Shown here piece after piece: positions 1 to 8,154 of a stretch of DNA of 13,456 nt. Source of the stretch: Tannerella sp. GTDB taxonomy: Bacteria; Bacteroidota; Bacteroidia; Bacteroidales; Tannerellaceae. The notes below the pieces were generated by a model. It did not search any database, was not told where the DNA came from, and saw only the letters and a list, made by a program, of their open reading frames with translations. The stretch is from positions 1 through 13,456 of the forward strand of contig JAITDQ010000269.1 in NCBI GenBank assembly GCA_031282485.1, written 5' to 3'. A program made the position numbers and the translations under genes. Every line of letters starts with the position of its first letter. Position 1 is the stretch's first letter.

Positions 1-368
1 TGTTCCGTTTCGAGCAGTACCTGACGGCAGGCGCCGCACGGGGAAACGGTTCCCCGTATCACGCCGTCTTCCGTAACGGCAACAACAGCCATTGCTGCGA
101 CCGGTATACCGGGGCACGAAGCGCCTGCATAAAATAAAGCCACACGTTCCGCGCACAATCCCGAAGGATAGGCAACATTCTCCTGGTTATTCCCTTCCAC
201 GACAGTCCCGTTGTCCAATAACACCGCCGCGCCTACCTTATACTGCGAATAAGGCGCATAAGCCCGTTTCGCCGCACGAACGGCAGCCGCACGCAAACGA
301 TCGTCCACCGTCGACAGTTCCTCCGTTTTCAGCCTCCTCGCCGTCAATTCAATTTTATATTCTTCCAT
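1..368 (-). CDS. cdd: Cytidine deaminase, 3' end cut by window edge
   Basis: The enzyme hydrolyses cytidine or deoxycytidine to uridine or deoxyuridine in pyrimidine salvage, in the cytoplasm. Translating the minus strand from the ATG at 368-366 gives 122 complete residues before the window ends. The zinc-dependent deaminase signature is plain: the substrate-binding N-x-E pattern near residues 60-64, CAE at 72-74 (zinc ligand C72, catalytic E74), and PCGACRQ at 110-116 (zinc ligands C111 and C114). Family members of this type are about 130-160 residues, so only the C-terminal part is missing. A second ATG at 372-370 is out of frame, so 368 is the best start. The gene is divergent from all others here, with a -7 promoter box at 394-401. 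Identity is secure from the motifs; the C terminus cannot be assessed. Confidence 0.95.
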   Translation of the reverse strand, partial: MEEYKIELTARRLKTEELSTVDDRLRAAAVRAAKRAYAPYSQYKVGAAVLLDNGTVVEGNNQENVAYPSGLCAERVALFYAGASCPGIPVAAMAVVAVTEDGVIRGTVSPCGACRQVLLETE

Positions 369-393
369 ACATTAATTATTATATCAAAGCGTA

Positions 394-401
394 CAAATAT
401 A
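394..401 (-). promoter_or_regulatory. -7 promoter box for cdd
   Basis: Read on the minus strand this is TATATTTG, a perfect match to the Bacteroidota -7 consensus TAnnTTTG. It lies 25 bp upstream of the cdd ATG, giving a leader of roughly 15-20 nt. No good TTTG -33 element is present 19-21 bp further upstream, so the call rests on the -7 box and its position. Confidence 0.5.
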
Positions 402-475
402 ACTCATTCATTCGATTTTTTATACGTTATATTCATTTTCTTACACATAAACAATGTTTTTTCATTTGTAAGCCG

Positions 476-483
476 TATATTTG
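476..483 (+). promoter_or_regulatory. -7 promoter box for the glucosaminidase-purM-prfA genes
   Basis: TATATTTG is a perfect TAnnTTTG match facing the plus-strand genes. The position 19 bp upstream (453-456, AATG) is a weak -33 match. A second, poorer box (TTCATTTG, 461-468) lies just upstream, with TTTC at 437-440, 20 bp before it. Initiation near 490 would leave a leader of about 100 nt before the ATG at 592. Together with the box at 394-401 on the other strand this forms a divergent promoter region. Confidence 0.5.
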
Positions 484-591
484 CAGCCGTTTTTAAACAT
501 CAACGAATAAAAAAATATTATTAGGCAACCATGCGTCCGGTTGGAAATTAAGGAAATCCGCGCATGTAAATATTTATACAACAGTAAAAAC

Positions 592-1557
592 ATGAATAAA
601 TATATACGTTTATCATCCTTGTGTTTTTTGTTTACATTATGTATTTTTCAGGCACACGGTGATAAGAAAACAAAAAGTCCGGCATACGAAGCATATATTG
701 AAAAATATAAAATATTAGCCGTCAAGCAACAAAAAGAATACAAGATACCTGCAAGTATCATTCTGGCGCAGGGACTTTTGGAATCGGCGGCAGGCAGCAG
801 CCGTCTTGCACGCTTGGGAAACAATCATTTCGGCATAAAATGTAAGGACGAATGGCGCGGCGGGCGCATGTATCACGACGATGATGCAAAAGACGAATGT
901 TTCCGGACATACAAATCCGTCGAAGAATCGTATACCGACCATTCGCTGTTTCTCGCAAAAAGGAAATATTACGTATCCCTCTTCGACCTCAACATACACG
1001 ATTACAAAGGTTGGGCATACGGCCTGCAACAGTGCGGCTATGCCACCGACAAATCATACGGCGCGAAACTCGTCAATATCATCGAAACTTACGAACTGTA
1101 CAAGTATGACAAAGCCATGATCATAGAAAGAACTCCGGTGATAGACGATATTTATGAAATAAAGATAAATGCCCCGGGATACAACGGGAAACACCCGTCA
1201 GCGGTCAACTGGAGGCGCAGGATTCTCGAAACAAACGAAATTCATTATATAGAAGCGCAGGAAAACGATACCTACGAATTTATTGCGTACGACACCCGCA
1301 TGAGCCTGAAAAGGTTATTGAAATATAATGATACAACGTCAGAACAAAAACTGAAAAAGGGAGACCGAATCTATCTTCAGGCAAAAAGAAAATATGCAAG
1401 CAAAAAAGACAACCCCATTCACGTCGTCAAAGACGGGGAATCCCTGCACAGCATATCGCAACTGTACGGCATGAAGCTGAAATCTATCTACAGGCTTAAT
1501 AAAATAAAGGACAGCTACACCCCCAAACCGGGAGATACGCTTAAAGTCCATAAATAA
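592..1557 (+). CDS. Secreted glucosaminidase-type peptidoglycan hydrolase with LysM domains
   Basis: This 321-residue protein is probably an exported endo-beta-N-acetylglucosaminidase that cuts peptidoglycan glycan strands. The ATG at 592 is chosen because it starts directly with a signal peptide (residues 1-23, short basic start, hydrophobic core, cleavage near AHG); an upstream in-frame TTG at 541 would put 17 polar residues before it. The glucosaminidase (GH73-like) domain spans about 35-175, with the likely catalytic glutamate E64 in the segment LAQGLLES and the typical NNHFGIKC stretch after it. Two LysM-like regions follow: a divergent one at about 217-263 and a clear one at about 276-321 beginning IHVVKDGESL. 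LysM binds GlcNAc-containing glycan, so the enzyme is probably targeted to the wall. The stop is 8 bp before purM, suggesting cotranscription. Exact bond specificity cannot be read from sequence. Confidence 0.88.
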   Translation: MNKYIRLSSLCFLFTLCIFQAHGDKKTKSPAYEAYIEKYKILAVKQQKEYKIPASIILAQGLLESAAGSSRLARLGNNHFGIKCKDEWRGGRMYHDDDAKDECFRTYKSVEESYTDHSLFLAKRKYYVSLFDLNIHDYKGWAYGLQQCGYATDKSYGAKLVNIIETYELYKYDKAMIIERTPVIDDIYEIKINAPGYNGKHPSAVNWRRRILETNEIHYIEAQENDTYEFIAYDTRMSLKRLLKYNDTTSEQKLKKGDRIYLQAKRKYASKKDNPIHVVKDGESLHSISQLYGMKLKSIYRLNKIKDSYTPKPGDTLKVHK

Positions 1558-1565
1558 CCCGAAAA

Positions 1566-2735
<1,170 letters not shown>

Positions 2736-2738
2736 ACC

Positions 2739-3851
2739 ATGCCTGATAATAACGACATATTGCAAAAACTTGACGGCTTGGCCGGACGTTTTGAGGAAGT
2801 ATCCACCCTCATCACCGATCCGTCGGTTATCACCGACCGGAAACGGTACGTACGCCTCACAAAAGAATATAAAGAGCTTGAACGGCTGACGGAGGCACGC
2901 AGGAAATATGTCCTGACACTGGAAAACATTGAGGAAGCAAAGGCGATTCTTGCTTCGGAACAGGACGCGGAGATGCGCAAAATGGCAAGCGAGGAACTGG
3001 ACGCCGGCCAGCAACGCCTGCCCGAAATAGAAGAAGAAATCAAACTGCTGCTCATCCCGGCCGACCCGGAAGACGGGAAAAACGCAATCGTCGAAATACG
3101 CGGCGGCACAGGCGGCGACGAAGCTGCAATCTTTGCCGGCGACCTGTTCCGCATGTACTCCAAATACTGCGAAATAAAAGGCTGGACAACGAATCTGTCG
3201 AGTTATAGCGAAGGCGCCTCCGGCGGGTTCAAGGAAATAATATTCACCGTAACCGGCGACAACGTGTACGGTACGTTAAAATACGAATCCGGCGTTCACC
3301 GCGTCCAGCGTGTTCCGCAAACCGAAACGCAGGGACGCGTACATACCTCGGCTGCAACGGTTGCCGTATTGCCCGAAGCCGACGAGTTTGACGTCGAGAT
3401 CAACGAAGGCGAAATCAAGTGGGACACATTCCGTTCGAGCGGCGCCGGCGGACAGAATGTAAACAAAGTGGAATCCGGCGTCCGCCTGCGGTACATGTGG
3501 AAAAACCCGAACACAGGCGTTGTCGAAGAAATCCTCATCGAATGTACGGAAACGCGCGACCAGCCCAAAAACAAGGAAAGGGCGTTAAGCCGCCTGCGCT
3601 CGTTCATATATGATAAGGAACACCAGAAATATATCGACGATATCGCGTCCCGGCGCAAGACCATGGTGTCAACCGGCGACCGCTCGGCGAAAATACGCAC
3701 CTACAATTATCCGCAGGGACGCATTACCGATCATCGCATCAATTACACGATATACAATCTGGCCGCCTTCATGAACGGCGACATACAGGATTGCATCGAT
3801 CATCTGATTGTCGCCGAAAATGCGGAACGGATAAAGGATAACGAATTATGA
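2739..3851 (+). CDS. prfA: Peptide chain release factor 1
   Basis: RF1 reads UAA and UAG in the ribosomal A site and triggers peptide release. The 370-residue length fits the family. The order is an N-terminal helical domain with acidic coiled segments (about 1-105), the conserved GGTGGDEAA stretch, the codon-reading P-x-T motif as PQT at 193-195 inside RVPQTETQGR, and the catalytic GGQ at 237-239 inside SSGAGGQNVNK. P-x-T rather than the SPF motif of RF2 decides RF1 over RF2. The gene starts 3 bp after the purM stop (TAAACCATG), so translation of the two is probably coupled. Its TGA stop overlaps an ATG (ATGA at 3848-3851), and a short heptamer repeat follows. Nothing appears degraded. Confidence 0.96.
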   Translation: MPDNNDILQKLDGLAGRFEEVSTLITDPSVITDRKRYVRLTKEYKELERLTEARRKYVLTLENIEEAKAILASEQDAEMRKMASEELDAGQQRLPEIEEEIKLLLIPADPEDGKNAIVEIRGGTGGDEAAIFAGDLFRMYSKYCEIKGWTTNLSSYSEGASGGFKEIIFTVTGDNVYGTLKYESGVHRVQRVPQTETQGRVHTSAATVAVLPEADEFDVEINEGEIKWDTFRSSGAGGQNVNKVESGVRLRYMWKNPNTGVVEEILIECTETRDQPKNKERALSRLRSFIYDKEHQKYIDDIASRRKTMVSTGDRSAKIRTYNYPQGRITDHRINYTIYNLAAFMNGDIQDCIDHLIVAENAERIKDNEL

Positions 3852-3861
3852 CAACAGACAA

Positions 3862-3899
3862 AACTGTAAACCATGAACCATAAACTGTGAACTATGAAC
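3862..3899 (+). repeat. Tandem heptamer repeat overlapping the pyrF start codon
   Basis: Five consecutive 7-bp units fit AAC(C/T)(A/G)T(A/G): AACTGTA, AACCATG, AACCATA, AACTGTG, AACTATG, followed by a partial AAC at 3897-3899. The last full unit contains the pyrF ATG (3894-3896). Because 7 is not a multiple of 3, the ATGs within the array lie in different frames: ATG at 3873 opens a five-codon frame ending TGA at 3888-3890. I recall similar arrays between genes in other Bacteroidota but cannot verify this here. Confidence 0.8.
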
Positions 3900-4724
3900 A
3901 GAAACGAACTTATAACAAATATCAAACGTAAAAAATCATTCTTGTGTATAGGACTGGATACGGATATAAAGAAAATACCGCAACACCTGCTGAAAGAAGA
4001 AGATCCCGTTTTTGCCTTCAACAAGGCGATTATTGATGCTACGGCAAATGACTGTATAGCTTACAAACCGAATCTTGCATTCTACGAATCCGGAGGATTA
4101 AAAGGCTGGATATCTCTTGAAAAAACGGTAAAATACATACGGGCGAACTATCCCGACCAGTTTCTCATAGCAGATGCCAAACGGGGCGACATCGGCAACA
4201 CATCGGCCATGTACGCCCGGACGTTCTTCGAAGAACTGGATTTCGACGCACTCACCGTAGCCCCTTATATGGGCGAAGACAGCGTAACCCCGTTCCTCAG
4301 CTATGAGGGCAAATGGGTCATCCTCCTCGCCCTTACATCGAACAAAGGGTCTTATGATTTTCAGCTGACCGAAGACGGTGAAAAGGAACGCCTGTTTGAG
4401 AAAGTATTACGCATTTCGCAAAAATGGGGTAACGACGAAAATATGATGTACGTTGTCGGCGCCACACAGGGCAAAATGTTTGAAGACATACGCAACGCAG
4501 CGCCCGGCCATTTCCTGCTCGTACCCGGAATAGGCGCACAGGGAGGCTCCCTCGACGAGGTGTGCCGGTACGGGATGAACGACGCCTGCGGACTTATCGT
4601 CAATTCGTCGCGCGCTATCCTGTATGCCGGCAAAACGGAAGATTTTGCCGAAAAGGCCGGAATGGAAGCAAATTCCGTCCGGAAAGAAATGGAATATCAC
4701 TTGTCTGCAAAAGGAATTTTATAG
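3894..4724 (+). CDS. pyrF: Orotidine 5'-phosphate decarboxylase, type 2
   Basis: PyrF decarboxylates OMP to UMP, the last step of de novo pyrimidine synthesis. The 276-residue length and overall sequence fit the longer type 2 family found in Bacteroidota and Actinobacteria rather than the roughly 240-residue E. coli type. The catalytic D-x-K-x-x-D motif is intact as DAKRGD at 94-99 (D94, K96, D99), after an N-terminal strand [12 protein letters not shown] carrying the conserved first aspartate. Near the C terminus PGIGAQGG is the phosphate-binding loop of the barrel, and IVNSSRAI follows. The ATG at 3894 lies inside the last unit of the heptamer repeat; it gives the start MNRNELI typical of the family. 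The gene is 42 bp after prfA and probably cotranscribed with it. Confidence 0.95.
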   Translation: MNRNELITNIKRKKSFLCIGLDTDIKKIPQHLLKEEDPVFAFNKAIIDATANDCIAYKPNLAFYESGGLKGWISLEKTVKYIRANYPDQFLIADAKRGDIGNTSAMYARTFFEELDFDALTVAPYMGEDSVTPFLSYEGKWVILLALTSNKGSYDFQLTEDGEKERLFEKVLRISQKWGNDENMMYVVGATQGKMFEDIRNAAPGHFLLVPGIGAQGGSLDEVCRYGMNDACGLIVNSSRAILYAGKTEDFAEKAGMEANSVRKEMEYHLSAKGIL

Positions 4725-4773
4725 TCAAAAGAGGAAATGTTTCATATAATTTTTTAGCAATTCATTTTTTTAC

Positions 4774-4781
4774 TAACTTTG
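4774..4781 (+). promoter_or_regulatory. Upstream -7 promoter box for the lpx genes
   Basis: TAACTTTG is a perfect TAnnTTTG match, 79 bp before the lpxD ATG and directly after an AT-rich stretch following pyrF. The -33 region, 19 bp upstream, is only T-rich (TTTT, 4751-4754). Initiation here would give a leader of about 70 nt containing a small palindrome (TGCTTGAAAGCA, 4794-4805). Confidence 0.55.
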
Positions 4782-4825
4782 TGGGCTGATAAGTGCTTGA
4801 AAGCAAAAGTAAGGTAGAATTGTAG

Positions 4826-4833
4826 TAGTTTTG
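4826..4833 (+). promoter_or_regulatory. Downstream -7 promoter box for the lpx genes
   Basis: TAGTTTTG is a second perfect TAnnTTTG match, 27 bp before the lpxD ATG. No TTTG element lies 19-21 bp upstream, so it may be a weaker or chance site. If both boxes work, lpxD would have a long and a short leader. Confidence 0.35.
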
Positions 4834-4860
4834 CAACGGAAATTCAAAAACAATAAAAAA

Positions 4861-5898
4861 ATGGAGTTTACAGCTCAACAGATTGCTGATTTTTTAAAAG
4901 GTAGTGTAGTAGGTGACCCGGCTACAAAAGTTAATAATTTTTCCAGGATAGAAGAAGGATTGCCCGGAACGATTACATTTCTTGCAAATCCGAAATATGA
5001 ACATTTCATATATGAAACGAAAGCAAGTATTGTGCTGGTAAACCGGGACTACACCCCGTCCTCGACCATTGAGCCTACTTTAATAAAAGTAGCGAATGCA
5101 TACGCTTCGCTGGCAATGTTGCTGAACCTGGTCGAACAGACAAAAAGCAGGAAGCACGGCATCGACCCTTCTGCGTTCATCGCCGAAACGGCCTCTACCG
5201 GCGAAAACTGTTACATCGGAACGTTTGCGTACATCGGCGAAAATACGGTGACGGGAAATAACTGTCTGATTTATCCTCATGCGTACATAGGCGATAATGT
5301 CAGAATCGGCGATAATACGATTGTTTATCCCCATGTTACTGTCTACGAAGGATGCATCATCGGCAGCAACTGCATCATTCATGCCGGCGCGGTAATCGGG
5401 GCGGACGGCTTCGGATTTGCACCGGAGGACGGGGAATTTAAAAAAATCGCCCAGATCGGAAATGTTATACTCGAAGATAACGTGGAAATAGGCGCAAACA
5501 CAACGGTCGACCGTGCGGTTATGGGATCTACGATTATACACCAGGGCGTGAAATTAGACAATCTTATCCAGATAGCTCACAATGTGGAGATCGGCAAGAA
5601 TACGGTAATGGCTTCGCAAGTCGGCATTGCAGGGTCTACGAAAATCGGTGCCAACTGTATGCTCGGCGGTCAGGTCGGAATAAGCGGACACCTTACGATA
5701 GGCGATAACGCACAGTTCGGCGCACAGTCGGGTATAATAAGCAACATAAAAGCGAACGCCCGGCTCATGGGTACGCCGCCCATACCGTTAAGGAACTACA
5801 TGCGCTCAAGTATTATTTTCGAAAAATTACCGGAAATATACCGGACTCTTGACCGGTTACAGAAAGAAGTGGAAGAATTGAAAAAAAACAAACAATAA
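4861..5898 (+). CDS. lpxD: UDP-3-O-(3-hydroxyacyl)glucosamine N-acyltransferase
   Basis: LpxD adds the second 3-hydroxyacyl chain, from acyl-ACP, to the amino group of UDP-3-O-acylglucosamine, the third step of lipid A synthesis. The 345-residue protein has the N-terminal uridine-binding domain (about 1-100, starting [14 protein letters not shown]), then about ten hexapeptide repeats forming a left-handed beta helix (about 105-300), and a C-terminal helix ending [10 protein letters not shown]. The catalytic histidine is H240 in [10 protein letters not shown], matching H239 of E. coli. The ATG at 4861 is chosen because an in-frame TTG at 4831 would overlap the second promoter box and add ten basic residues not expected in the family. 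The stop lies 4 bp before lpxC/fabZ. The gene order lpxD, lpxC/fabZ, lpxA indicates one operon. Confidence 0.96.
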   Translation: MEFTAQQIADFLKGSVVGDPATKVNNFSRIEEGLPGTITFLANPKYEHFIYETKASIVLVNRDYTPSSTIEPTLIKVANAYASLAMLLNLVEQTKSRKHGIDPSAFIAETASTGENCYIGTFAYIGENTVTGNNCLIYPHAYIGDNVRIGDNTIVYPHVTVYEGCIIGSNCIIHAGAVIGADGFGFAPEDGEFKKIAQIGNVILEDNVEIGANTTVDRAVMGSTIIHQGVKLDNLIQIAHNVEIGKNTVMASQVGIAGSTKIGANCMLGGQVGISGHLTIGDNAQFGAQSGIISNIKANARLMGTPPIPLRNYMRSSIIFEKLPEIYRTLDRLQKEVEELKKNKQ

Positions 5899-5902
5899 CG
5901 AT

Positions 5903-7288
5903 ATGCAAAAACAGAAAACATTAGCTTCCGAATTTTCCTTAAAAGGCAAAGGGCTTCATACCGGACTTAACATAAACGTCACGTTTAAGCCCGCCCCCGA
6001 AAATCACGGATATAAAATAAAACGCATCGACTTGGACGGACAGCCCGTCATTGACGCTTCGGCCGAAAATGTAACAAACACACAAAGAGGAACGGTACTG
6101 TCGAGAGGAGACGTACAGGTAAGTACCGTAGAACATGCACTTGCCGCCCTGTATGCGTGGGGTATCGACAACTGCCTCATCGAAGTGGACGCGCCCGAAA
6201 TTCCTATCCTCGACGGCAGCGCACGTTTCTTCTCCGAAAACATCGAAAAGGCCGGCATTACGGAACAAAACGCTCCAAAAGACTTTTATATCGTACGACA
6301 CAAGATCGAGGTAAAAGATGAAAAATCAGGGTCTTCGCTCATCATATTGCCTGACGACAAATTCAGCATCAACGTGCTGATTGAATTTGATTCCCCCGTA
6401 TTGTCCAATCAATACGCCTCGCTGACAGACCTGAAGGACTTTCCGGAAAAAATCGCGTCGTCAAGGACATTTGTTTTCGTTCGCGAAATAGAAATGCTGC
6501 TGCAAAACAACCTGATAAAAGGCGGTGATTTGGATAATGCGATCGTGATCTACGACAAAAAAATGGAACAGACCGATATGAACCGTATCGCCGACACGTT
6601 AGGCCTGCCGCATGTGAATGTCAAAGAATTCGGCTATGTGAACGATAAACCCCTCGTTTTCCCGAATGAGCCGGCAAGACACAAGCTGATAGACGTAATC
6701 GGAGACCTTGCGCTCATCGGAAAACCCATAAAAGGACATGTCATTGCTACGCGTCCGGGACATAAAATCAATAACCAGCTTGCACGTTTGATACGTAAAG
6801 ACATAAAAATAAACGACATCCAGTCGCCGATATACAACATTGCCGAAAACCCGGTCATGGACATCAACCGCATCTGCGAGCTGTTGCCTCACCGCTTTCC
6901 TTTCCTGCTTGTCGACAAGATTATTGAAATAGGAGGAGATTACATTGTCGGCATTAAAAATGTCACGGTGAACGAACCGTTCTTCCAGGGACATTTCCCG
7001 CAGGAGCCTGTCATGCCCGGCGTACTGCTCGTAGAATCAATGGCGCAGACCGGAGGCTTGCTGGTACTTAACTCCGTAGATGAACCGGAGCGCTATTCAA
7101 CTTATTTCATGAAAATCGACGGAGTGAAATTCCGGCAGAAAGTCGTTCCGGGAGATACGCTCATTTTCCGGTTGCAACTTCTGGCTCCCATACGCCGGGG
7201 CATATCCACCATGAAAGGATATGTCTTTGTAGGGGAAAAAGTTGTCTGCGAAGCTGAATTTATGGCACAAATCATTAAAAACAAATAA
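5903..7288 (+). CDS. lpxC/fabZ: LpxC deacetylase fused to FabZ dehydratase
   Basis: This 461-residue protein combines two enzymes. LpxC (about 1-300) is the zinc amidase that deacetylates UDP-3-O-acyl-GlcNAc, the committed step to lipid A; its E77-H78 pair in TVEHALAAL, zinc ligands H260 and D264 in [10 protein letters not shown], and active-site H287 in PGHKINN match E78, H79, H238, D242 and H265 of E. coli. FabZ (about 318-461) dehydrates 3-hydroxyacyl-ACP; it begins near [15 protein letters not shown] (LPHR 327-331 region) and carries catalytic H364 in [11 protein letters not shown] and E378 fourteen residues later, the same spacing as H54 and E68 of E. coli FabZ. Both sites look intact. 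The fusion is known in Bacteroidota. It puts the enzyme that consumes 3-hydroxyacyl-ACP for fatty acid elongation and the enzyme committing flux to lipid A in equal amounts. Gaps on both sides are 4 bp. Confidence 0.97.
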   Translation: MQKQKTLASEFSLKGKGLHTGLNINVTFKPAPENHGYKIKRIDLDGQPVIDASAENVTNTQRGTVLSRGDVQVSTVEHALAALYAWGIDNCLIEVDAPEIPILDGSARFFSENIEKAGITEQNAPKDFYIVRHKIEVKDEKSGSSLIILPDDKFSINVLIEFDSPVLSNQYASLTDLKDFPEKIASSRTFVFVREIEMLLQNNLIKGGDLDNAIVIYDKKMEQTDMNRIADTLGLPHVNVKEFGYVNDKPLVFPNEPARHKLIDVIGDLALIGKPIKGHVIATRPGHKINNQLARLIRKDIKINDIQSPIYNIAENPVMDINRICELLPHRFPFLLVDKIIEIGGDYIVGIKNVTVNEPFFQGHFPQEPVMPGVLLVESMAQTGGLLVLNSVDEPERYSTYFMKIDGVKFRQKVVPGDTLIFRLQLLAPIRRGISTMKGYVFVGEKVVCEAEFMAQIIKNK

Positions 7289-7292
7289 TAAT

Positions 7293-8075
7293 ATGCATTC
7301 ACCATTAGCCGTTATCCACCAGGAAGCAAAGATAGGAAACAATGTTACGATTGACCCCTTTGCCGTAATTGAAAAAAATGTGGTCATAGGCGATAATTGC
7401 CACATTTTCCCACACACCACAATTTTAGACGGAGCCCGAATAGGTTCCGACTGTATGATTTACCCGGGCGCCGTCATCGCCGGAATCCCCCAAGACCTGA
7501 AATTCGCAGGAGAAGAATCTACCGCAGAAATAGGAAATCATACGACAATACGTGAATGTGTCACCGTGAACCGGGGAACCGCATCAAAAGGCAAAACCGT
7601 AGTAGGCAACAACTGCCTCATCATGGCTTACGCACACGTTGCACACGATTGCGTAATCGACGATCACGTAATCATAGGAAACGCCTCCCAGCTGGCCGGC
7701 GAAGTCGAGGTTGATAATTATGCAATCATAAGCGGCGGCTCCCTGATACATCAGTTCACCCGTATATCGAAACATGCGATGTTACAGGGTGGCTCGCGCG
7801 TCGGCAAGGATATTCCTCCCTACACGCTGATTGGCCGCGAACCGATAGCTTACTGCGGTATCAACATCGTCGGGCTGCACCGGCGCGGTTTCACAAAAGG
7901 CCAGATATTCCTCATCCAGGATATTTACCGTACATTATACACGCGCGGACTTAACAATACGGAAGCCCTCAATGCCATAGAAACGGAATATGAGCCAAGC
8001 GAGGAACGCGACCTCATCCTTAACTTTATAAAATCATCAAAAAGAGGCATTGTCAGAGGTTCGATAGACGATTAA
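7293..8075 (+). CDS. lpxA: UDP-N-acetylglucosamine O-acyltransferase
   Basis: LpxA transfers a 3-hydroxyacyl chain from ACP to the 3-OH of UDP-GlcNAc, the first and reversible step of lipid A synthesis. The protein has 260 residues, normal for the family. Hexapeptide repeats (about 10-185) form the left-handed beta helix, and the catalytic histidine is H118 in AHVAHDC, equivalent to H125 of E. coli. The C-terminal helical domain (about 190-260) holds GINIVGLHRRGF, the usual LpxA segment. The ATG at 7293 follows a tandem stop (TAATAA) of lpxC/fabZ and gives the typical start MHSPLAVIHQEAKIG; a longer in-frame start at 7242 lies inside fabZ and is not needed. It is the last lpx gene here and is followed by a probable terminator. 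Confidence 0.96.
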   Translation: MHSPLAVIHQEAKIGNNVTIDPFAVIEKNVVIGDNCHIFPHTTILDGARIGSDCMIYPGAVIAGIPQDLKFAGEESTAEIGNHTTIRECVTVNRGTASKGKTVVGNNCLIMAYAHVAHDCVIDDHVIIGNASQLAGEVEVDNYAIISGGSLIHQFTRISKHAMLQGGSRVGKDIPPYTLIGREPIAYCGINIVGLHRRGFTKGQIFLIQDIYRTLYTRGLNNTEALNAIETEYEPSEERDLILNFIKSSKRGIVRGSIDD

Positions 8076-8081
8076 AAAAAT

Positions 8082-8116
8082 AACGGCATATTTCTTTTGC
8101 CATATCGTTTTTTTTT
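8082..8116 (+). terminator. Probable intrinsic terminator after lpxA
   Basis: Seven bases after the lpxA stop an imperfect inverted repeat is followed by nine T residues (8108-8116). One fold pairs GGCA 8085-8088 with TGCC 8098-8101 (9-nt loop). The other pairs AACG 8082-8085 with CGTT 8106-8109 and ATAT 8088-8091 with ATAT 8102-8105, leaving a GC bulge. Both stems are modest, so termination may be partial. Confidence 0.5.
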
Positions 8117-8126
8117 CACACATTTG
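8096..8126 (+). promoter_or_regulatory. Promoter of the pRiA4b ORF-3-like gene
   Basis: TTTG at 8096-8099, a 19-bp spacer, then CACATTTG at 8119-8126 (five of six fixed bases of TAnnTTTG). This is the only place in the window with both Bacteroidota promoter elements at the preferred spacing. Initiation near 8133 gives a leader of about 20 nt to the ATG at 8155. The element overlaps the terminator hairpin: its -33 box lies in the loop and its spacer carries the T-run. Confidence 0.6.
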
Positions 8127-8154
8127 CACGTCATCTTAATTAACAGAAACAATT

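Noticed and set aside
92..496. 134-codon plus-strand open frame over cdd and its promoter
   Set aside because: It is antisense to cytidine deaminase with intact active-site motifs, and it runs through both promoter boxes into low-complexity AT-rich sequence.
3312..3323. PQT instead of PAT or PVT in the RF1 codon-reading motif as a sign of altered stop-codon use
   Set aside because: P and T are the conserved positions and the middle residue varies; genes here end with both TAA and TGA, as expected with ordinary release factors.
4731..4755. Terminator after pyrF (GAAATGTTTC followed by a T-run)
   Set aside because: The stem is four A/T-rich pairs with an impossible two-base loop; the T-run alone is not enough.
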